From the NCBI GenBank assembly GCA_029549705.1, contig JAKPIR010000403.1:1-11564 (forward strand): DNA of 11,564 nucleotides, in the 5' to 3' direction. The notes under the pieces were generated by a model that saw only the letters and a list, made by a program, of their open reading frames with translations, did no database searches and was not told the DNA's origin. Position numbers and translations under genes: made by a program. Of the stretch, positions 1 through 7,232 are shown in pieces. This DNA comes from Pseudomonadota bacterium. GTDB lineage: Bacteria > Pseudomonadota > Gammaproteobacteria > Burkholderiales > Methylophilaceae. Positions within the stretch are counted from its first letter, which is position 1. Each line of letters opens with the position of its first letter.

Positions 1-147
1 GAAATTGAAGGTTTGAGCTACGAAGAAATTGCTACCATCATGGGCTGTCCTATTGGCACGGTGCGCTCACGTATTTTTAGGGCGCGTGAAACAATTTCGT
101 TGAAATTAAAACCGTTACTTGACACACCAGATAATAAAAGGTGGTAA
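1..147 (+). CDS. rpoE: RNA polymerase sigma-E factor, C-terminal end (5' part outside window)
   Basis: Only the last 48 codons are present; the frame is open from base 1 and ends at TAA. The residues EIEGLSYEEIATIMGCPIGTVRSR match sigma-70 region 4.2 of the ECF RpoE/AlgU group: this helix-turn-helix reads the -35 element of envelope-stress promoters. Family knowledge: RpoE is held inactive by RseA and released when periplasmic stress triggers RseA cleavage. The genes immediately downstream (rseA, rseB, rseC, mucD) settle the identity as RpoE/AlgU rather than another ECF sigma factor. A gap of 81 nt separates it from rseA. The promoter and regions 2 to 4.1 lie upstream of the window and cannot be judged. 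Confidence 0.93.
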   Translation, partial: EIEGLSYEEIATIMGCPIGTVRSRIFRARETISLKLKPLLDTPDNKRW

Positions 148-228
148 GTACGGCTTAGTTAAAATGCATAAAAGATTTGTAAAAAAGATTGATTTAAAAC
201 TAAAGTGGTAGAAGTTTAGGGGTAAGTT

Positions 229-768
229 ATGAACGAACAATTATCAGCATTCATCGATGATGAAGTATCAACGGATGATGCCAAGCACTTGTTGTCGGCA
301 CTCAATAGCAGCGCTGAAGTCAGCGAAGCTTGGGCGCAGTACCATTTAATTGGTGATGTAATGCGCGGATCAATCACGCTGCGTAGTAGTTTCAAACACG
401 ATTTGATGCAAAAAATTGAACAGGAACCTACTGTACTTTCGCCCAATGCTGCGTTGATACACCAAGAATCATCACCAACTTTGGCAGATGAAACAACAGT
501 GCTGCCTTTACCAAAAAAAATCCCCGCATATTGGTCAGTGGCGGCTTCTATATCCGCAGTGATGGTGGTGGGTTGGATGATGTGGCAAACTCCCGTGGCC
601 AATCAAAATACCTCAATGCAGATGGCCAAGCTTGAGCCTGCGCAGCAGTTAAATGCGCCAGCGGTTAGTGAAGTTGCAGAAATACCGACCGAATACTTAG
701 CCGCCCACCAATCGTCAGCGCCTTCTGCAAGCGCATATTTTATCCAAACTGCGAGCTATACAGAGTAA
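229..768 (+). CDS. rseA: Anti-sigma-E factor RseA (MucA-like)
   Basis: Inner-membrane anti-sigma factor of 179 aa that sequesters RpoE. The N-terminal cytoplasmic domain (about residues 1-65) has the family signature: MNEQLSAFIDDE at the start, then LLSAL and WAQYHLIGDVMRG at about 35-47, the sigma-binding helices. A single transmembrane helix covers about 101-119 (YWSVAASISAVMVVGWMMW). The C-terminal ~60 residues would be periplasmic, where RseB binds and the stress protease cuts; this part is rich in Ala, Gln and Ser and has no domain I recognise. A GGGGTAAG-type Shine-Dalgarno lies just before the ATG. It sits between rpoE and rseB, 18 nt before the latter, probably co-transcribed. Function is assigned by family and context; the protease cleavage site cannot be placed. 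Confidence 0.93.
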   Translation: MNEQLSAFIDDEVSTDDAKHLLSALNSSAEVSEAWAQYHLIGDVMRGSITLRSSFKHDLMQKIEQEPTVLSPNAALIHQESSPTLADETTVLPLPKKIPAYWSVAASISAVMVVGWMMWQTPVANQNTSMQMAKLEPAQQLNAPAVSEVAEIPTEYLAAHQSSAPSASAYFIQTASYTE

Positions 769-786
769 TGAAAAGAATTTCGAAAG

Positions 787-1770
787 ATGTTTAAGTCACT
801 CACGCAACTACGCGTTTTCTTAGCTTTATTTTTTGTCATCACCACGCAACATAGTTATGCAGCAGAAGATGATGCCGCTGCTTGGCAAATGTTGCAAAAA
901 GCCGCGGTAGCTGCACATGCGTTAAGTTATCAAGGTATTTTTGTCTGCAACTCAGGCAAACAATCTCGCTCAGTTGAAATAAAACATATGTTTGACGGGC
1001 AAAACGAGTTCTCAAGAAATGTGGTGCTGGATGGCGCACCACGCGAAGTGCTTAGCCAAGGCGAAAATTTGGTGATTTATAACCCTAAAAATGAAAAAAT
1101 CGTGATTGAAAAGCGGCGTGGACATAATATGTTCCCAGCCGTATTGCCAACTAATTTAGATAGAATTAAAGCCAATTATCGCCTAAATACGGGTGCTATT
1201 GAACGTGTTGCCGGGCGTGACGCACAGGTGTTTGTATTGACGCCAAAAGACCAGCTGCGTTATCACCATCACTTTTGGGTAGATACCGAATTTGGCCTGA
1301 TTTTGAAATCGGTCATCCTCAATCATAAAAACGAACCCATCGATCAAATTGGCTTTAGTCAGATTAACCTTTTTAATACGCTGGATTTAGACTGGTTTAA
1401 ACCTAAAATTGATGCCAATAAAGATTATGTGATGGAGGAAGAAAACGCTGCCGATGTTGATAGCAGTTTAAGCCCACACTGGCTTTTAAAGGACTTGCCC
1501 GCCGGTTACCGTAAAGTCGAGCAAATGGCACGCAAAGTACGCGGCAAGGACTTTCCTGTGACACATGTGATTCTTTCTGATGGATTAGCATCGGTATCCT
1601 TATTTATAGAGCCGTTAGCAAAAGGGGCTAAAGCTAAAACCGGTGCATCAAGTGTAGGGAACACTAATTTTTATTCGCGCACAGTCGGTTTTTTACAAGT
1701 CACTACTGTGGGTGAGGTGCCAGAAGCTACAGCGGCCAGTATTGCGAATGCTGTTGTATTTGTAAAATAA
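787..1770 (+). CDS. rseB: Periplasmic sigma-E regulatory protein RseB/MucB
   Basis: Periplasmic negative regulator of sigma-E, 327 aa, close to the usual family length. A signal peptide is visible (MFK, hydrophobic LRVFLALFFVITT, probable cleavage after SYA at residue 25). The N-terminal LolA-like domain runs about 30-205 and carries the family patterns LSYQGIFVCNSG (47-57), GRDAQVFVLTPKDQLRY (143-159) and FWVDTEFGLILKS (163-175). The C-terminal domain (about 230-325) contains WLLKDLPAGY (232-241) and GFLQVTTVGEVP (301-312). Family knowledge: RseB binds the periplasmic part of RseA and blocks its first cleavage, and mislocalised lipopolysaccharide or lipoprotein signals relieve this. The Shine-Dalgarno is weak (GAAAG), so coupling to rseA translation is plausible. 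Confidence 0.93.
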   Translation: MFKSLTQLRVFLALFFVITTQHSYAAEDDAAAWQMLQKAAVAAHALSYQGIFVCNSGKQSRSVEIKHMFDGQNEFSRNVVLDGAPREVLSQGENLVIYNPKNEKIVIEKRRGHNMFPAVLPTNLDRIKANYRLNTGAIERVAGRDAQVFVLTPKDQLRYHHHFWVDTEFGLILKSVILNHKNEPIDQIGFSQINLFNTLDLDWFKPKIDANKDYVMEEENAADVDSSLSPHWLLKDLPAGYRKVEQMARKVRGKDFPVTHVILSDGLASVSLFIEPLAKGAKAKTGASSVGNTNFYSRTVGFLQVTTVGEVPEATAASIANAVVFVK

Positions 1771-1829
1771 ATACGCATAAAAGTTGCGTTCGTGTTGATT
1801 AATTAACTAAAAATATCTATTAAAACGTC

Positions 1830-2348
1830 ATGTTAGAAGAAAATGCAGTCGTCCTTGCTTGTGATGGTAGACAGGCCACACTCGAAATTGAGCGACGCAC
1901 CGCTTGCGGCCTATGTGGGCAAAAACGTGGCTGCGGAAACGCAACTTGGGGAAAATTGCTCGGGCATCACAAGCATGGGTTTGTCGCAGAAAACACCGTC
2001 AACGCAAAAGTCGGTGATAGCGTTATCGTGGGCATTGAAGAGCGCGCGGTGCTGAACACCACACTCTACTTATATGTCATACCACTTGTTGCAATGCTAG
2101 TCGGCACTGTGCTGGCAAATTATTTATTTAGCAATCAGTTTTACGTGATGCTGGGGGCAATGTTAGGCCTGCTGCTTGGTTTTATGTGGGTTAAAGGCTA
2201 TTTAATTGGTCATGACCAAACGGGTGTTGCGTACAGCAAAAAGTACCAAACAAAAATACTGCGTTTTGCTGAACCGGTCCCGGATTACAAAAAAGGACTT
2301 GAAAATTGCAGTAGCGCCCAAACAATAGCATTTAAAGAACACAAATAA
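1830..2348 (+). CDS. rseC: RseC/MucC family membrane protein
   Basis: 172 aa. The N-terminal part carries a cysteine cluster: C26 and C29 in ACGLCG, C35 in RGCGN, plus C11. This is typical of the RseC/MucC family, in which the cysteines are thought to hold a metal or Fe-S centre. Two adjacent transmembrane helices follow at about 77-99 and 103-122, with a cytoplasmic tail ending at residue 172. Family knowledge: RseC has been linked to positive modulation of sigma-E and, through the related RsxC/Rnf-associated system, to redox chemistry; its exact biochemical role is not settled. It is fourth in the rpoE cluster. No Shine-Dalgarno is visible before this ATG (TATTAAAACGTC precedes it), so the start rests on the family N-terminus and the open frame. 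Confidence 0.9.
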   Translation: MLEENAVVLACDGRQATLEIERRTACGLCGQKRGCGNATWGKLLGHHKHGFVAENTVNAKVGDSVIVGIEERAVLNTTLYLYVIPLVAMLVGTVLANYLFSNQFYVMLGAMLGLLLGFMWVKGYLIGHDQTGVAYSKKYQTKILRFAEPVPDYKKGLENCSSAQTIAFKEHK

Positions 2349-2407
2349 ACGAATAGTGAATGTGTCGTGCAAATTCAGGGTTTTAAAAAAATATAAGAGG
2401 TGAATAG

Positions 2408-3829
2408 ATGTTAAAAAAATGGTTCGCAGCGATGAGTTTGGCTTTCATTGCCACATTTAACACGGTCGGTTATGCAAAAGAATTGCCAGATTTCACTGAA
2501 CTGGCCGAAAAACAGGGTGCTACAGTCGTCAACATCAGTGTGACGCAAAGTATGCGTGGCAGTAGTGTCGTGTCGCCATTCGGTCCTGAAGGCGATGAGC
2601 AGTTACAGGAGTTTTTCAGGCGATTCGGCATCCCCAATATGCCAGGCATGCCGGGGCAAAACGGTGAGGCCCAACCTGATTACAAATCGCAGTCTTTGGG
2701 CTCGGGGTTTATTATCAGTAGCGATGGCTATATTTTAACAAACGCGCACGTAGTGAGCAGTGCAGATGAGGTTATCGTTAAGTTATCTGATAACCGAGAG
2801 TTTAAGGCCAAAATCATAGGTGCTGACAAACGCACTGACGTGGCCTTGGTGAAAATTGAAGCAACAGGTTTACCCAAAGTCACCATTGGTGACCCCTCAA
2901 AACTTAAAGTGGGTGAGTGGGTGGCGGCCATTGGTTCACCCTTTGGTTTAGAAAACACCATGACCGCAGGGATTGTGAGTGCAAAAGGCCGCGCTTTACC
3001 ACAAGAGAATTTTGTGCCGTTTATTCAAACCGATGTGGCCATTAACCCAGGAAACTCTGGCGGCCCGCTATTTAATTTAAATGGCGAAGTGGTGGGCATC
3101 AATTCACAAATTTACAGCCGCAGCGGCGGTTCAATGGGCTTATCGTTTGCTATTCCCATTGATGTGGCGATTGATGTTTCAAATCAATTAAAGGCCAGTG
3201 GTAAAATTACACGTGGTTGGTTGGGTATTGCCATTCAAGAAATTACCAAAGATTTGGCTGAATCTTTTGGCATGAAAAACACCAATGGCGCATTGGTTGC
3301 GGGCGTTGAAAAAAATGGCCCTGCAGACAAAGGCGGCTTAGAAGCAGGCGATGTGATTTTAAAATTTGATAGCAAGCCGATTGCCACTTCAGCTGATTTA
3401 CCGCGTGCAGTAGGTGCAACAAAGCCGGGTAAAATTGTGCCTGTGGAAGTATTACGTAAAGGCAGCGCTAAAACACTCAATATTGGTGTGGGTGAAATGC
3501 CAACTGACCCGAACGAAGTCGCGCAATCTAATAAATCAGCGCCAAAAGTGGAGGCCAATAAAATTGGCTTAACCCTCAAAGAGCTGACTGCCGCACAAAA
3601 GAAAAAGCTCAACGGTAAAAATGGCTTGTTAGTCGTTGAAAGTACCGGTGCGGCAGCGCAGGCTGGGATTCGCCGTGGTGATGTCATTTTAGGATTAAAT
3701 AATTCTGAAACACAAAGTGTTGAGCAGTTCAACAAGCAAATCAATGCCGTAGCCGCTGGTAAAACTGTGGCAGTGTTGGTACAGCGTGGTGAAAATACTT
3801 TGTACGTGCCGATTAAAGTGACTAAGTAA
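2408..3829 (+). CDS. mucD: Periplasmic Do-family serine protease/chaperone MucD (DegP/HtrA-like)
   Basis: Secreted serine protease of 473 aa that degrades or holds misfolded envelope proteins. The signal peptide is MLKKWF plus a hydrophobic stretch ending VGYA, with likely cleavage after A23. The trypsin-like domain spans about 30-260 with an intact triad: H114 in TNAHVV, D144 in RTDVALVK and S217 in GNSGGP. Two PDZ domains follow, about 267-360 (starting RGWLGIAIQ) and about 383-470 (GLLVV... GIRRGDVILGLN). The length and two-PDZ layout fit MucD/DegP rather than DegS, which is membrane-anchored with one PDZ. A strong AAGAGGTGA ribosome site precedes the ATG. Its place after rseC matches the Pseudomonas algU-mucABCD arrangement, so it probably belongs to the sigma-E response. 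A terminator follows directly. Confidence 0.95.
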   Translation: MLKKWFAAMSLAFIATFNTVGYAKELPDFTELAEKQGATVVNISVTQSMRGSSVVSPFGPEGDEQLQEFFRRFGIPNMPGMPGQNGEAQPDYKSQSLGSGFIISSDGYILTNAHVVSSADEVIVKLSDNREFKAKIIGADKRTDVALVKIEATGLPKVTIGDPSKLKVGEWVAAIGSPFGLENTMTAGIVSAKGRALPQENFVPFIQTDVAINPGNSGGPLFNLNGEVVGINSQIYSRSGGSMGLSFAIPIDVAIDVSNQLKASGKITRGWLGIAIQEITKDLAESFGMKNTNGALVAGVEKNGPADKGGLEAGDVILKFDSKPIATSADLPRAVGATKPGKIVPVEVLRKGSAKTLNIGVGEMPTDPNEVAQSNKSAPKVEANKIGLTLKELTAAQKKKLNGKNGLLVVESTGAAAQAGIRRGDVILGLNNSETQSVEQFNKQINAVAAGKTVAVLVQRGENTLYVPIKVTK

Positions 3830-3840
3830 TCTTTTGGTAA

Positions 3841-3884
3841 ATGCAATAAAAAAACCCGCCAGTTGGCGGGTTTTTTTATTGCAT
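3841..3884. terminator. Strong bidirectional rho-independent terminator after mucD
   Basis: A perfect 20-bp inverted repeat with a 4-nt loop (AGTT): GC core CCCGCC/GGCGGG at 3855-3860 and 3865-3870, flanked by seven A on the left and seven T on the right, then ATTGCAT. The A and T tracts make it usable from both strands: it ends mucD on + and can also stop read-through from the cardiolipin synthase gene on -. It begins 11 nt after the mucD stop. Confidence 0.93.
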
Positions 3885-3918
3885 ATTAGGTCTTAAAAAT
3901 TGCTATTTACGAGTATAG

Positions 3919-3991
3919 AAATCTCTCGAGAAAAAATAAATGCTCTATGAGCCTTTATTTACAAGGCTTACAGAGCATCGAAAAAGGTTGT
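3919..3991 (-). repeat. Structured ~72-nt repeat element, copy A (downstream of clsB)
   Basis: Read on the - strand it starts ACAACCTTTTT 31 nt after the clsB stop, then forms an imperfect hairpin and ends with a T-run and CTCG. It aligns with copy B at 8103-8174. Over the first 51 positions I count 42 identities, all nine differences being transitions, including two compensatory C-G to T-A stem pairs. The shared core is AAGCCTT, one variable base, then TAAATAAAGGCT. I do not recognise the family. Confidence 0.7.
3932..3978 (-). terminator. Hairpin terminator for clsB (part of repeat copy A)
   Basis: On the - strand the outer stem ATGCTCT/AGAGCAT and inner stem AAGCCT/AGGCTC-like segment enclose a 7-nt loop. 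The stem has one G-T wobble and one A-C mismatch. It is followed at once by TTATTTTTTCT, as expected for intrinsic termination of the leftward ybhP-clsB transcript. On the + strand no T-run follows, so it acts in one direction. Confidence 0.6.
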
Positions 3992-4022
3992 ATGTTATTT
4001 TGCTTAAAATTTAAGCAAATTT

Positions 4023-5228
4023 TCACTCTTCGTTTCTTCTGCCAATCAGGTCTAAAAATAGGCGCACCATGCCAAATGCCAGCCATGAACTGACGCGTTT
4101 TAGCAGATTGGCGCGCGCCCAAATATGCGGCAAAATTTGGCTGGCGCCGTTTTCTATTGTCACAAGTAAGTCGGAACGCAATTCGTTAGCAAACGTGGCG
4201 TCATCCACAATCACATTCGCCTCACGGGCTAAAAATAAACTAAATGGGTCAATGTTGGATGAGCCGACGGTGGCCCATTGTCCGTCTATGACCGCAACTT
4301 TGCTGTGCATAAAACTTTTATGGTATTCAAAAATCTCGATGCCGCTTTTTAAAAATTCGTGATAAAACGCGTGCGTGGCAAACATCAAAAAATATTCCAT
4401 TCGGCCTTGCAAGAGCAGGGTGACGCGCACGCCGCGATTGGCCGCAGCCATCAGGGCGCGCCGAAACCGCCAGCCAGGCACAAAATAGGCGTTAGCGATA
4501 ATAATTTCAGAATGCGCCTGATGTATGGCGCTTAAATAGGCTTCTTCAATATCGCGGCGGTGCAGCACATTATCGCGGATTACAAACGCTGCCTTCACCG
4601 GTGTTGCTGGCGTGGCAGCGGTGGGTGCAGGTTGCATCGCTACCATGGTTGAGATTTTATTTTTGCGCCGTCGCCGCAGGGATTGCGCGCTCAGCTTTGT
4701 CGTCCATGTCATGCGATGCCATAATTTGCGCACGTTTGCCGTAACAACCGGCATCAGGTTGCCTTCAATGCGCACGGCATAATCCACACGTGGCGGTACG
4801 TTATTGGGCGCGGGTTCTTGAATGTCAAAGTCATCAATAATGTTGATGCCACCCACAAACCCAACTTTTCTGTCAATGACGACAATTTTTTGATGCAAGC
4901 GCCGCAGGCGGCTTTTTTTGAGTGTCCACGGCGAAATTTTAGGGCGATAAATGCGTACGTGCACGCCTGCGTGTGCAAGTGTCTTGATAAAATAGGCCGG
5001 TAAATCTTTGCTACCAAAGCCGTCAATCAGTACATGTACAGCAACGCCGCGTTTGGCGGCGCGCATAAGCGCATTGCCAACCAGTTCGCCGATGGCATCC
5101 GCTTGGTAGATGTAAGTTTGTAGGTAAATATCAAGTTCAGCTTGGTCAATCGCCGCCACTAAGGCAGGAAAATATTCTGTGCCGTTGCGTAATAGTTGTA
5201 TGTGATTTCCATCAACGAATGTGGTCAT
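4023..5228 (-). CDS. clsB: Cardiolipin synthase, ClsB-type phospholipase D family
   Basis: 401 aa, close to E. coli ClsB (about 413). It probably joins phosphatidyl groups to make cardiolipin at the inner membrane. Two phospholipase D HKD motifs are intact: H112-x-K114-x4-D119 (LHQKIVVID, followed by GFVGG) and H308-x-K310-x4-D315 (MHSKVAVID, followed by TVGSSNIDP at 320-328). The start DGNHIQLLRNGTEYFPAL and the segment IIIANAYFVPGWRFRRAL (242-259) resemble ClsB rather than the membrane-spanning ClsA, and no N-terminal transmembrane helices are present. The middle (about 183-212) is a basic, Ala/Pro-rich linker, probably variable. It lies 49 nt downstream of the ybhP-like gene, the same partner as in E. 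coli. An in-frame stop shortly upstream limits the start; no clear Shine-Dalgarno is seen. Confidence 0.9.
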   Translation of the reverse strand: MTTFVDGNHIQLLRNGTEYFPALVAAIDQAELDIYLQTYIYQADAIGELVGNALMRAAKRGVAVHVLIDGFGSKDLPAYFIKTLAHAGVHVRIYRPKISPWTLKKSRLRRLHQKIVVIDRKVGFVGGINIIDDFDIQEPAPNNVPPRVDYAVRIEGNLMPVVTANVRKLWHRMTWTTKLSAQSLRRRRKNKISTMVAMQPAPTAATPATPVKAAFVIRDNVLHRRDIEEAYLSAIHQAHSEIIIANAYFVPGWRFRRALMAAANRGVRVTLLLQGRMEYFLMFATHAFYHEFLKSGIEIFEYHKSFMHSKVAVIDGQWATVGSSNIDPFSLFLAREANVIVDDATFANELRSDLLVTIENGASQILPHIWARANLLKRVSSWLAFGMVRLFLDLIGRRNEE

Positions 5229-5277
5229 CGTGTGTGGTCAGGCATCCAATAAATAATCATTCACTTAAATTTACCCG

Positions 5278-6069
5278 CTAAAGTTTTCTCAGTGTAGCGG
5301 TCAGCACCGCGTGATCTGATAATTTTAAAAAGTGCGGCCCTGCATGCACTTCAACATGATTTACCTGAAAACCGCGCACATAAATACGGTCTAGGCGCAG
5401 CAAGGGCAACCACGATGGAAAGCTACGCGCAGGCTTTCCTGTGTGATGTTCAAAGACTTCATGCAAATGCAGGCGCCTGGCAAATTGCTGGCCGGTACGC
5501 GTGCTCCAGTCGTTAAAGTCACCCGCAATAATTAAAGGTGCATCATGCGGCACATGCTGCTCAATATATTCTGCTACCGCCATCAATTGTTGCCGGCGCC
5601 AATGGGCAAACAGCCCTAAATGCACACAAATGGCGTGAAGTGGCGCGTTCCAATTGGGAATATGAATTTCACTATGCAACATGCCGCGTTCTTCGCTACT
5701 GTGCGCGGAAATATCTCGGTTAAATGTGTACCCAATCGGAAACTTGGACAATAGGGCATTGCCATGGTGCCCGGCAGGATAAACCGCGTTTTTGCCGTAG
5801 GAAAAATCTTGCCAAACTGAATCCGCCAAAAATTCCATTTGACCAGTCGTCGGCCAGTTAGCAAAGCGCTTGCTGTGGCCGTGATGCGCATCGCGCACTT
5901 CTTGCAAAAATACAATGTCGGCATGTACCTTACGTAAGAGTTCGCGCTGCTGGTGCAATGAAAAAGCAGCATTAAAATGAGTTAATCCTTTGTGTATATT
6001 AAAGGTGGCAATGCGTATTGTGTTATGCAAATGTTGCTCGTTAGCTGGCAAAAATGAATGCTTTATCAT
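5278..6069 (-). CDS. ybhP: Endonuclease/exonuclease/phosphatase (EEP) family protein, YbhP-like
   Basis: 263 aa with the chosen start. All EEP active-site motifs are present: ATFNIHKG (N24), DIVFLQEV (E57), YGKNAVYPAGHHGNALLS (91-108), HLGL (150-153), IAGDFNDW (D184, N186), LDRIYV (D227) and SDHAVLTA (D252, H253). These form the Mg-dependent phosphodiester-hydrolase site. The pattern and length match E. coli YbhP, whose substrate is not known; a phospholipid or nucleic acid target is possible and cannot be chosen from sequence. It is upstream of clsB and probably co-transcribed. Start: ATG at 6069 puts about 20 residues before the first motif, as in YbhP. Other in-frame starts lie at 6087 (ATG), 6102 (ATG) and 6105 (TTG); none has a clear Shine-Dalgarno. 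Confidence 0.87.
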   Translation of the reverse strand: MIKHSFLPANEQHLHNTIRIATFNIHKGLTHFNAAFSLHQQRELLRKVHADIVFLQEVRDAHHGHSKRFANWPTTGQMEFLADSVWQDFSYGKNAVYPAGHHGNALLSKFPIGYTFNRDISAHSSEERGMLHSEIHIPNWNAPLHAICVHLGLFAHWRRQQLMAVAEYIEQHVPHDAPLIIAGDFNDWSTRTGQQFARRLHLHEVFEHHTGKPARSFPSWLPLLRLDRIYVRGFQVNHVEVHAGPHFLKLSDHAVLTATLRKL

Positions 6070-6113
6070 ACAACAAAAATGATGCATTATTGCCGAGTAC
6101 ATCAATCGTAATG

Positions 6114-6128
6114 CGCTTTTAAAAAGCG
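6114..6128. promoter_or_regulatory. Perfect 15-nt palindrome in the divergent intergenic region
   Basis: CGCTTTT-A-AAAAGCG, two 7-nt arms around a single A. It lies between the divergent ybhP-like gene (- strand) and deacetylase-family gene (+ strand), 45 nt upstream of the chosen ybhP start and 88 nt upstream of the GTG start of the other gene. Its position suits an operator, but no regulator is known to me for it, and a chance AT-rich palindrome is possible. Confidence 0.3.
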
Positions 6129-6215
6129 GGGTTGCCGGTGTGAAAAGGGTGAATTTTTAGCGTATCATTTTGATAAACCACACACTGCTATACATGACTA
6201 AAGGATTATCTAACG

Positions 6216-7229
6216 GTGGATAGAAGAACATTTTTACGTGCGGGCGCAGCGCTTAGCGCACTGACTGCATTTAAAACGCCTGCTGCCATCAAGCCAAATG
6301 CAATGAAAACTGCCTATATTAGCCACACCGCATGTTTAAAGCATGAAATGACCGCCAACCATCCTGAACGTCCTGCCCGTATGTTGGCCATTGAGCGTGC
6401 ATTACAAAGTGCTGGTTTGCTACACAAACTTGCGCAATACGAAGCGCCGCTTGCCAGCAAAGCCGTGCTGGCACGAGCGCATTCAGAAGCTTATATTGAC
6501 TGGATTTTTAGCCAGTCGCCCAAAACAGGTCTGGTGCAGCTAGATGCTGACACTGCCATGAATGAGCATAGTTTGGAGGCCACCTTGCGTGCATCTGGCG
6601 CCGCCATCAAAGGCGTGGATTTAGTCATGACAGGCCAAATGCAGGTGGCATTTTGCAATACGCGCCCGCCAGGCCATCATGCTGGGCGGGCGAGTTCAGC
6701 TGGTTTTTGCATTTTCAATCACGTGGCCGTGGCAGCCTTACATGCCATAGCGCATTATGGGCTGACGAGCGTGGCGATTGCAGATTTTGATGTGCACCAC
6801 GGTAACGGAACCGAAGATATTTTTCATGATGATCCGCGCGTGATGCAGTGTTCCAGTTTTCGCCATCCTTATTATCCATATAGTGGCGCTGACAGCGGCA
6901 ATGACCACATTATCAACACACCATTAGCCGCAGGCAGTAACGGCGCAGCCCTGCGTAAAGTGGTGAACGAACAATGGTTACCCGCGTTAGCACGCCATAA
7001 ACCGCAACTGCTGATTATTTCAGCAGGCTTCGATGCCCATCAAGAAGACAGCATGGGCGGACTTAAGTGGATTGAAGAAGATTACAGATGGGTGACCGAA
7101 GTATTGAAGTTGGTGGCAGAACAGCATGCCGAAGGCCGTATCGTGTCGGTTTTGGAAGGCGGTTATGCCCTTGATGCGCTGGGGCGCAGTGCGACAGCAC
7201 ATATTAACACGTTGATGGCGCATCGCTAA
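6216..7229 (+). CDS. Histone deacetylase-fold (acetylpolyamine/acetoin-type) amidohydrolase
   Basis: 337 aa Zn-dependent amidohydrolase of the arginase/deacetylase fold. The active site is complete: PPGHHAG with H154 and H155, DFDVHHGNG with Zn ligands D192 and H194, GFDAHQED with D273, and LEGGY with the catalytic Y317. Bacterial relatives remove acyl groups from small amines or lysines; the substrate cannot be told here. Start: the GTG at 6216 has AAGGA 10 nt upstream and yields an N-terminus DRRTFLRAG followed by AALSALTAF, which looks like a twin-arginine export signal. An ATG at 6303 (residue 30, MKTAYISH) would give the cytoplasmic form usual in this family but has no Shine-Dalgarno. 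The next gene starts 3 nt after the stop, so both are probably one transcript. Confidence 0.88.
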   Translation: MDRRTFLRAGAALSALTAFKTPAAIKPNAMKTAYISHTACLKHEMTANHPERPARMLAIERALQSAGLLHKLAQYEAPLASKAVLARAHSEAYIDWIFSQSPKTGLVQLDADTAMNEHSLEATLRASGAAIKGVDLVMTGQMQVAFCNTRPPGHHAGRASSAGFCIFNHVAVAALHAIAHYGLTSVAIADFDVHHGNGTEDIFHDDPRVMQCSSFRHPYYPYSGADSGNDHIINTPLAAGSNGAALRKVVNEQWLPALARHKPQLLIISAGFDAHQEDSMGGLKWIEEDYRWVTEVLKLVAEQHAEGRIVSVLEGGYALDALGRSATAHINTLMAHR

Positions 7230-7232
7230 AGC

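Noticed and set aside
164..211. 15-codon ORF (starts MHKRFVKK, ends LKLKW) between rpoE and rseA
   Set aside because: No Shine-Dalgarno, AT-rich codons only, no known leader peptide at this place; probably chance.
216..602. 128-aa open frame on the - strand opposite rseA
   Set aside because: Antisense shadow; rseA has the family motifs and a ribosome site.
2349..2407. Separate sigma-E promoter for mucD
   Set aside because: No GGAACTT-like -35 with a TCTGA-like -10 could be found in the 59-nt spacer.
3235..3846. 203-aa open frame on the - strand opposite mucD
   Set aside because: Antisense shadow of a clearly coding gene; its protein is Pro/Ser/Ala-rich with no recognisable domain.
5225..5245. 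Six-residue ORF on the - strand whose TGA overlaps the clsB ATG (ATGA)
   Set aside because: Overlap is suggestive of coupling, but there is no ribosome site and such tiny ORFs are common by chance.
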